A stretch of 64,000 nucleotides of DNA from Cinnamomum chago (lineage: Eukaryota; Streptophyta; Magnoliopsida; Laurales; Lauraceae), in the NCBI GenBank assembly GCA_038049695.1, contig CP142452.1, positions 31,546,501 through 31,610,500 of the forward strand, in the 5' to 3' direction. The position numbers and the translations under genes are program-made. Every line of letters begins with the position of its first letter. Position 1 is the stretch's first letter. The notes under the pieces were generated by a model. That model had not been told where the DNA came from, did not search any database, and saw nothing but the letters and a program-made list of their open reading frames with translations. Shown here one piece after another: positions 55,901-64,000 of the stretch.

Positions 55901-58425
55901 GTAAGTCATGAATGACTAGGGGCCCGTGCCCGGCAAGTTTATAGGGCAATGGAGCCCACTTTCTCATTTTGGGCGCTTGGAGGCTCGTTTTCAAGGTTTT
56001 AAGCTAACGTTCGAACCTAAACCTAGCTTCCAACTGTGCGGGCAATCCCGGGTTTGAGATCTCATTCCGTCAGTTCCTGTGAGCCATGAATGACTAGGGT
56101 CCCGTGCCCGTCAAGTTTCACGGTCAACAGATCCCGTTTGGTCATTTTGTGCCCCCGGAGGCTCGTTTTATAGGTTTTAAGATAACGTTTTAACTTCAAC
56201 CAACGTTCCAACTGTACGGGCAATCCGAGATTCGGAATCTTGTTCCGTCAACTCCTGTAAGTCATTTATGACTTGGGGCCCGTGCCCGTCAAGTTTTATG
56301 GGCAACGGAGCCCGTTTTCTCATTTTGGCGCTCGTAGGCTCGTTTTATAGGGTTTAAGCTAATGTTCTAACCTAAACCTACGTTTCAACTATACGGGTAA
56401 TCCGGGATTTAGAATCTCGTTCTGTCAGTTCTTACAAGTCATGAATGAGTAGGGGCCCGTGGCTGTCAAGTATCACGGGCAACGGACCCCGTTTGCTGAT
56501 TTTGTGCGCCCGGAGGTTCGTTTTCTAGGTTTTAAGCTAACGTTCTAATTTAAATCTACGTTCTAACTATACGGGCAATCCGGGACTCGTAATCTCGTTC
56601 CGTCAGTTCCTGTAAGTGATGAATGACTAGAGGCCCGTTTCGCCGAGTTTCAGGGGCAACGGAGCCCATTTGCTCATTTTGGGCTCATGGAAGTTTGTTT
56701 TCTAGGTTTTAAGTTAACGATCTAACTTAAACCTACGTTTCATATGTACGGAAAATCCGGGATTCGGAACCTCGTTCCGTCAGTTCTTGCATGTGATGAA
56801 TGACTAGGTGTCCGTGCCCGTAAAGTTTCACCGGCGACGGAGTCAGTTAGCTCATTTTGGGCGCTTGGAGGCGTATTTTCTAGGTTTAAGCTAACGTTCT
56901 AACTTTTAAACCTACGTTTCAACTGTACGGACCATCCGGAATTTAGAATCTCGATCTATCAGTTCCTACAAGTCATGAATGACTACGGACCCGTGCCCGT
57001 CAAATTTCACGGGCAAAGGACCCCGTTTGCTCATTAAGGGGCCCCGGAGGCTCGTTTTCTAGATTTAAAGCTAACGTTCTAACTTAAACCTCAGTTTCAA
57101 CCGTACGGGAAATCCGGTAATCGAATTCTCGTTCTGTCAGTTCCTGCAAGTCGTGAATGACTAGGAGCCCGTGCCCGTCAAGTCTCCCAGGCAACGGAGC
57201 CCGTTTGCTTATTTTGGGCGCCCGGACTTTCGTTTTCTATGTTTTAAGCTAACGTTCTAACTTAAACTTACGTTTCGACTGTACGTGCAATCCGGGATTC
57301 GGGATCTCGTGCCGTCAATTCCTGTAAGTCATGAATGACTAGGGGCCCGTGCCCGGCAAGTTTCTAGGGCAATGGAGCCCGCTTTCTCACTTTGGGCGCT
57401 TGGAGGCTCGTTTTCAAGGTTTTAAGCTAACGTTCTAACCTAAACCTAGCTTCCAACTGTGCGGGCAATCCGGGATTCGGAATCTCATTCCGTCAGTTCC
57501 TGTGAGCCATGAATGACTAGGGTCCCGTGCCCGTCAAGTTTCACGGTCAACAGATCCCGTTTGGTCATTTTGTGCCCCCGGAGGCTCATTTTCTAGTTTT
57601 TAAGATAATGTTTTAACTTCAACCAACATTCCAACTGTACGGGCAATCCGAGATTCGGAATCTTTTTCGTCAACTCCTGTAAGTCATTTATGACTAGGGG
57701 CCCATGCCCGTCAAGTTTCGAGGGCAACGGAGCCTGTTTTCCCATTTTGGGCGCTCGTAGGCTCGTTTTATAGGGTTTAAGCTAATGTTCTAACTTAAAT
57801 CTACGTTCTAACTGTACGGGCAATCCGAGACTCGTAATCTCGTTCCGTCAGTTCCTGTAAGTCATGAATGACTAGAGGCCCGTTTCGCCGAGTTTCAGGG
57901 GCAACGGAGCCCGTTTGCTCATTTTGGGCTCATGGAGGTTTGTTTTCTAGGTTTTAAGTTAACGATCTAACTTAAACCTACGTTTCATTTGTACGGAAAA
58001 TCCGGGATTCGGAACCTCGTTCCGTCAGTTCTTGCAAGTGATGAATGACTAGGTGTCCGTGCCCTTAAAGTTTCACGGGCGACGGAGCCAGTTAGCTCAT
58101 TTTGGGCGCTTGGAGGCTTATTTTCTAGGTTTAAGCTAACGTTCTAACTTTTAAACCTACGTTTCAACTATACGGACTATCTGGAATTTAGAATCTCGAT
58201 CTGTCAGTTCCTACAAGTCATTAATGACTACGGACCCGTGCCCGTCAAATTTCACGGGCAACGGAGCCCGTTTGCTCATTAAGGGGCCCCGGAGGCTCGT
58301 TTTCTAGATTTAAAGCTAACGTTCTAACTTAAACCTACGTTTCAACCGTACGAGAAGTCCGGTAAACGAATTCTCGTTCTGTCAGTTCCTGCAAGTCGTG
58401 AATGACTAGGAGCCCGTGCCCGTCA
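52929..58425 (+). repeat. HOR unit U13, 31 monomers, 5497 bp
   Basis: Blocks: I 52929-54333, IIa* 54334-55757, IIb 55758-57180, III 57181-58425. Same junction as U11. Block III has tttcatttgtacgg near 57984, where other copies have tttcatatgtacgg; this is shared only with U14. Confidence 0.95.
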
Positions 58426-61400
58426 AGTCTCCCAGTAAACGGAGCCCGTTTGCTTATTTTGGGCGCCCGGACTTTCGTTTTCTATGTTTTAAGCTAACGT
58501 TCTAACTTAAACTTACGTTTCGACTGTACGTGCAATCCGGGATTTGGGATCTCGTGCCGTCAATTCCTGTAAGTCATGAATGACTAAGGGCCCGTGCCCG
58601 GCAATTTTCTAGGGCAATTGAGCCCGCTTTCTCATTTTGGGCGCTTGGAGGCTCGTTTTCAAGGTTTTAAGCTAACGTTCTAACCTAAACCTAGCTTCCA
58701 ACTGTGCGGGCAATCCGGGATTCGGAATCTCATTCCGTCAGTTCCTGTGAGCCATGAATGACTAGGGTCCCGTGCCCGTCAAGTTTCACGGTCAACAGAT
58801 CCCGTTTGGTCATTTTGTGCCCCCGGAGGCTCGTTTTCTAGGTTTTAAGATAACGTTTTAACTTCAACCAACGTTCCAACTGTACGGGCAATCCGAGATT
58901 CGAATCTTGTTCCGTCAACTCCTGTAAGTCATTTATGACTAAGGGCCCGTGCCCGTCAAGTTTCGAGGGCAACGGAGCCCGTTTTCTCATATTCGGCGCT
59001 CGTAGGCTCGTTTTATAGGGTTTAAGCTAACGTTTCAACTATACGGGCAATCCGGGATTTAGAATCTCGTTCTGTCAGTTCTTACAAGTCATGAATGAGT
59101 AGGGGCCCGTGGCTGTCAAGTATCACGGGCAACGGACCCCGTTTGCTGATTTTGTGCGCCCGGAGGTTCGTTTTCTAGGTTTTAAGCTAACGTTCTTACT
59201 TAAATCTACGTTCTAACTATACGGGCAATCCGGGACTCGTAATCTCGTTCCGTCAGTTCCTGTAAGTGATGAATGACTAGAGGCCCGTTTCGCCGAGTTT
59301 CAGGGGCAACGGAGCCCGTTTGCTCATTTTGGGCTAATGGAAGTTTGTTTTCTAGGTTTTAAGTTAACGATCTAACTTAAACCTACGTTTCATATGTACG
59401 GAAAATCCGGGATTCGGAACCTCGTTCCGTCAGTTCTTGCAACTGATGAATGACTAGGTGTCCGTGCCCGTAAAGTTTCACGGGCGACGGAGCCAGTTAG
59501 CTCATTTTGGGCGCTTGGAGGCTTATTTTCTAGGTTTAAGCTAACGTTCTAACTTTTAAACCTACGTTTCAACTGTACGGACCATCCGGAATTTAGAATC
59601 TCGCTCTGTCAGTTCCTAAAAGTCATGAATGACTACGGACCCGTGCCCGTCAAATTTCACGGGCAACGGACCCCGTTTGCTCATTAAGGGGCCCCGGAGG
59701 CTCGTTTTCTAGATTTAAAGCTAACGTTCAAACTTAAACCTACGTTTCAACCGTACGGGAAATCCGGTAATCGAATTCTCGTTCTGTCAGTTCCTGCAAG
59801 TCGTGAATGACTAGGAGCCCGTGCCCGTCAAGTCTCCCATTAAACGGAGCCCGTTTGCTTATTTTGGGCGCCCGGACTTTCGTTTTCTAAGTTTTAAGCT
59901 AACGTTCTAACTTAAACTTACGTTTCGACTGTACGTGCAATCCGGGATTCGGGATCTCGTGCCTTCAATTCCTGTAAGTCATGAATGACTAGGGGCCCGT
60001 GCCCGGCAAGTTTATAGGGCAATGGAGCCCGCTTTCTCATTTTGGGCGCTTGGAGGCTCGTTTTCAAGGTTTTAAGCTAACGTTCGAACCTAAACCTAGC
60101 TTCCAACTGTGCGGGCAATCCAGGATTCGGAATCTCATTCCGTCAGTTCCTGTGAGCCATGAATGACTAGGGTCCCGTGCCCGTCAAGTTTCACGGTCAA
60201 CAGATCCCGTTTGGTCATTTTGTGCCCCCGGAGGCTCGTTTTATAGGTTTTAAGATAACGTTTTAACTTCAACCAACGTTCCAACTGTACGGGCAATCCG
60301 AGATTCGGAATCTTGTTCCGTCAACTCCTGTAAGTCATTTATGACTTGGGGCCCGTGCCCGTCAAGTTTTAAGGGCAACGGAGCCCGTTTTCTCATTTTG
60401 GGCGCTCGTAGGCTCGTTTTATAGGGTTTAAGCTAATGTTCTAACCTAAACCTACGTTTCAACTATACGGGTAATCCGGGATTTAGAATCTCGTTCTGTC
60501 AGTTCTTACAAGTCATGAATGAGTAGGGGCCCGTGGCTGTCAAGTATCACGGGCAACGGACCCCGTTTGCTGATTTTGTGCGCCCGGAGGTTCGTTTTCT
60601 AGGTTTTAAGCTAACGTTCTAATTTAAATCTACGTTCTAACTATACGGGCAATCCGGGACTCGTAATCTCGTTCCGTCAGTTCCTGTAAGTGATGAATGA
60701 CTAGAGGCCCGTTTCGCCGAGTTTCAGGGGCAACGGAGCCCGTTTGCTCATTTTGGGCTCATGGAAGTTTGTTTTCTAGGTTTTAAGTTAACGATCTAAC
60801 TTAAACCTACGTTTCATATGTACCGAAAATCCGGGATTCGGAACCTCGTTCCGTCAGTTCTTGCATGTGATGAATGACTAGGTGTCCGTGCCCGTAAAGT
60901 TTCACGGGCGACGGAGCCAGTTAGCTCATTTTGGGCGCTTGGAGGCGTATTTTCTAGGTTTAAGCTAACGTTCTAACTTTTAAACCTACGTTTCAACTGT
61001 ACGGACCATCCGGAATTTAGAATCTCGATCTGTCAGTTCCTACAAGTCATGAATGACTACGGACCCGTGCCCGTCAAATTTCACGGGCAACGGACCCCGT
61101 TTGCTCATTAAGGGGCCCCGGAGGCTCGTTTTCTAGATTTAAAGCTAACGTTCAAACTTAAACCTACGTTTCAACCGTACGGGAAATCCGGTAATCGAAT
61201 TCTCGTTCTGTCAGTTCCTGCAAGTCGTGAATGACTAGGAGCCCGTGCCCGTCAAGTCTCCCATTAAACGGAGCCCGTTTGCTTATTTTGGGCGCCCGGA
61301 CTTTCGTCTTCTAAGTTTTAAGCTAACGTTCTAACTTAAACTTACGTTTCGACTGTACGTGCAATCCGGGATTCGGGATCTCGTGCCTTCAATTCCTGTA

Positions 61401-63922
61401 AGTCATGAATGACTAGGGGCCCGTGCCCGGCAAGTTTATAGGGCAATGGAGCCCACTTTCTCATTTTGGGCGCTTGGAGGCTCGTTTTCAAGGTTTTAAG
61501 CTAACGTTCGAACCTAAACCTAGCTTCCAACTGTGCGGGCAATCCCGGGTTTGAGATCTCATTCCGTCAGTTCCTGTGAGCCATGAATGACTAGGGTCCC
61601 GTGCCCGTCAAGTTTCACGGTCAACAGATCCCGTTTGGTCATTTTGTGCCCCCGGAGGCTCGTTTTATAGGTTTTAAGATAACGTTTTAACTTCAACCAA
61701 CGTTCCAACTGTACGGGCAATCCGAGATTCGGAATCTTGTTCCGTCAACTCCTGTAAGTCATTTATGACTTGGGGCCCGTGCCCGTCAAGTTTTATGGGC
61801 AACGGAGCCCGTTTTCTCATTTTGGCGCTCGTAGGCTCGTTTTATAGGGTTTAAGCTAATGTTCTAACCTAAACCTACGTTTCAACTATACGGGTAATCC
61901 GGGATTTAGAATCTCGTTCTGTCAGTTCTTACAAGTCATGAATGAGTAGGGGCCCGTGGCTGTCAAGTATCACGGGCAACGGACCCCGTTTGCTGATTTT
62001 GTGCGCCCGGAGGTTCGTTTTCTAGGTCTTAAGCTAACGTTCTAATTTAAATCTACGTTCTAACTATACGGGCAATCCGGGACTCGTAATCTCGTTCCGT
62101 CAGTTCCTGTAAGTGATGAATGACTAGAGGCCCGTTTCGCCGAGTTTCAGGGGCAACGGAGCCCATTTGCTCATTTTGGGCTCATGGAAGTTTGTTTTCT
62201 AGGTTTTAAGTTAACGATCTAACTTAAACCTACGTTTCATATGTACGGAAAATCCGGGATTCGGAACCTCGTTCCGTCAGTTCTTGCATGTGATGAATGA
62301 CTAGGTGTCCGTGCCCGTAAAGTTTCACCGGCGACGGAGTCAGTTAGCTCATTTTGGGCGCTTGGAGGCGTATTTTCTAGGTTTAAGCTAACGTTCTAAC
62401 TTTTAAACCTACGTTTCAACTGTACGGACCATCCGGAATTTAGAATCTCGATCTATCAGTTCCTACAAGTCATGAATGACTACGGACCCGTGCCCGTCAA
62501 ATTTCACGGGCAAAGGACCCCGTTTGCTCATTAAGGGGCCCCGGAGGCTCGTTTTCTAGATTTAAAGCTAACGTTCTAACTTAAACCTCAGTTTCAACCG
62601 TACGGGAAATCCGGTAATCGAATTCTCGTTCTGTCAGTTCCTGCAAGTCGTGAATGACTAGGAGCCCGTGCCCGTCAAGTCTCCCAGGCAACGGAGCCCG
62701 TTTGCTTATTTTGGGCGCCCGGACTTTCGTTTTCTATGTTTTAAGCTAACGTTCTAACTTAAACTTACGTTTCGACTGTACGTGCAATCCGGGATTCGGG
62801 ATCTCGTGCCGTCAATTCCTGTAAGTCATGAATGACTAGGGGCCCGTGCCCGGCAAGTTTCTAGGGCAATGGAGCCCGCTTTCTCACTTTGGGCGCTTGG
62901 AGGCTCGTTTTCAAGGTTTTAAGCTAACGTTCTAACCTAAACCTAGCTTCCAACTGTGCGGGCAATCCGGGATTCGGAATCTCATTCCGTCAGTTCCTGT
63001 GAGCCATGAATGACTAGGGTCCCGTGCCCGTCAAGTTTCACGGTCAACAGATCCCGTTTGGTCATTTTGTGCCCCCGGAGGCTCATTTTCTAGTTTTTAA
63101 GATAATGTTTTAACTTCAACCAACATTCCAACTGTACGGGCAATCCGAGATTCGGAATCTTTTTCGTCAACTCCTGTAAGTCATTTATGACTAGGGGCCC
63201 ATGCCCGTCAAGTTTCGAGGGCAACGGAGCCTGTTTTCCCATTTTGGGCGCTCGTAGGCTCGTTTTATAGGGTTTAAGCTAATGTTCTAACTTAAATCTA
63301 CGTTCTAACTGTACGGGCAATCCGAGACTCGTAATCTCGTTCCGTCAGTTCCTGTAAGTCATGAATGACTAGAGGCCCGTTTCGCCGAGTTTCAGGGGCA
63401 ACGGAGCCCGTTTGCTCATTTTGGGCTCATGGAGGTTTGTTTTCTAGGTTTTAAGTTAACGATCTAACTTAAACCTACGTTTCATTTGTACGGAAAATCC
63501 GGGATTCGGAACCTCGTTCCGTCAGTTCTTGCAAGTGATGAATGACTAGGTGTCCGTGCCCTTAAAGTTTCACGGGCGACGGAGCCAGTTAGCTCATTTT
63601 GGGCGCTTGGAGGCTTATTTTCTAGGTTTAAGCTAACGTTCTAACTTTTAAACCTACGTTTCAACTATACGGACTATCTGGAATTTAGAATCTCGATCTG
63701 TCAGTTCCTACAAGTCATTAATGACTACGGACCCGTGCCCGTCAAATTTCACGGGCAACGGAGCCCGTTTGCTCATTAAGGGGCCCCGGAGGCTCGTTTT
63801 CTAGATTTAAAGCTAACGTTCTAACTTAAACCTACGTTTCAACCGTACGAGAAGTGCGGTAAACGAATTCTCGTTCTGTCAGTTCCTGCAAGTCGTGAAT
63901 GACTAGGAGCCCGTGCCCGTCA
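58426..63922 (+). repeat. HOR unit U14, 31 monomers, 5497 bp
   Basis: Blocks: I 58426-59830, IIa* 59831-61254, IIb 61255-62677, III 62678-63922. It shares tttcatttgtacgg (near 63480) with U13 and gaatctcgctctgtc (near 59596) with U10 and U11. Private changes noticed are taggtcttaag near 62023 and agaagtgcgg near 63850. Confidence 0.95.
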
Positions 63923-64000
63923 AGTCTCCCAGTAAACGGAGCCCGTTTGCTTATTTTGGGCGCCCGGACTTTCGTTTTCTATGTTTTAAGCTAACGTTCT
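63923..64000 (+). repeat. Partial monomer A of the next HOR unit
   Basis: Begins with agtctcccagtaaacgg and ctatgtttt, the block I monomer A, and is cut by the window end after 78 bases. The array therefore continues beyond the window; it also already begins in phase at base 1. Confidence 0.9.

Larger units (their letters stand above)
1..64000. repeat. Tandem satellite array with higher-order repeat structure, ~178-bp monomer
   Basis: The whole window except 23383-24403 is head-to-tail copies of one satellite family, about 355 monomers, all in the same orientation. Monomers share the motifs cggagcccgtttgctcattt, ggttttaagctaacgttc, caactgtacgggcaatcc, cgttccgtcagttcctg and catgaatgactagg, in that order. 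Neighbouring monomers differ clearly, whereas monomers 23 (or 31) apart are almost identical, which defines an HOR. No open reading frame of note occurs, because stops fall in all frames of the monomer. Length and arrangement are typical of plant centromeric or heterochromatic satellites; function is inferred only. The species and satellite name are not recognised. Confidence 0.97.

Noticed and set aside
41935..63922. The 5497-bp period as an assembly error
   Set aside because: All four units have identical length and the same internal junction plus their own private variants, which an assembler artefact would not easily produce. Read-level confirmation was not possible here.
1..64000. CRISPR array or bacterial origin
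   Set aside because: Repeats are ~178 bp, contiguous and without unique spacers. The LINE insertion and HOR structure are eukaryotic.
1..64000. Ribosomal DNA intergenic spacer subrepeats
   Set aside because: No rRNA coding sequence appears in 64 kb, and the HOR continues far beyond the length of an rDNA spacer.

Overview
This window is a single block of plant-type tandem satellite DNA, interrupted once by a short retrotransposon. No host gene, rRNA, tRNA or CRISPR array is visible. The organism is probably a flowering plant. The evidence is a monomer of about 178 bp (the usual size of plant centromeric satellites) and an inserted L1-type LINE fragment whose ORF2 tail has the zf-RVT zinc knuckle and RNase H-like extension typical of plant LINEs. 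I do not recognise the satellite family and do not name a species. Centromeric, pericentromeric and subtelomeric positions cannot be told apart from sequence alone.

The organisation is a nested higher-order repeat (HOR). Eight monomer types (A-H, mostly 177-179 bp; one D type is 160 bp) make an 8-mer block. Three diverged versions of that block follow one another: I (1405 bp), II (1424 bp) and III (1245 bp, seven monomers because D and E are fused). Together they form a 23-monomer unit of 4074 bp. I located every unit boundary by the start of monomer A (agtctccca).

Layout: 1-20370, five 4074-bp units (U1-U5). 20371-25640, one aberrant unit (U6) of 5270 bp, carrying archaic or recombinant block II and III variants and a 1021-bp LINE with 15-bp target-site duplications at 23368-24418. 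25641-33786, two 4073-bp units (U7-U8) of a distinct sublineage, beta. 33787-41934, two 4074-bp units (U9-U10) of the first sublineage, alpha. 41935-63922, four 5497-bp units (U11-U14) of 31 monomers with order I - IIa* - IIb - III. 63923-64000, the start of another unit.

The most interesting result is that the array records its own evolution. The 31-mer unit looks like the product of one unequal crossover, offset by one 8-mer, between an alpha and a beta unit. The breakpoint falls near 44553-44662, and the product was then amplified at least four times. The aberrant LINE-bearing unit looks like a relic that homogenisation missed. Monomers also carry several short dyads able to form hairpins, and CpG is not depleted in the one monomer I counted. 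No undescribed protein-coding system is present; what is notable is the structure and history of the satellite.
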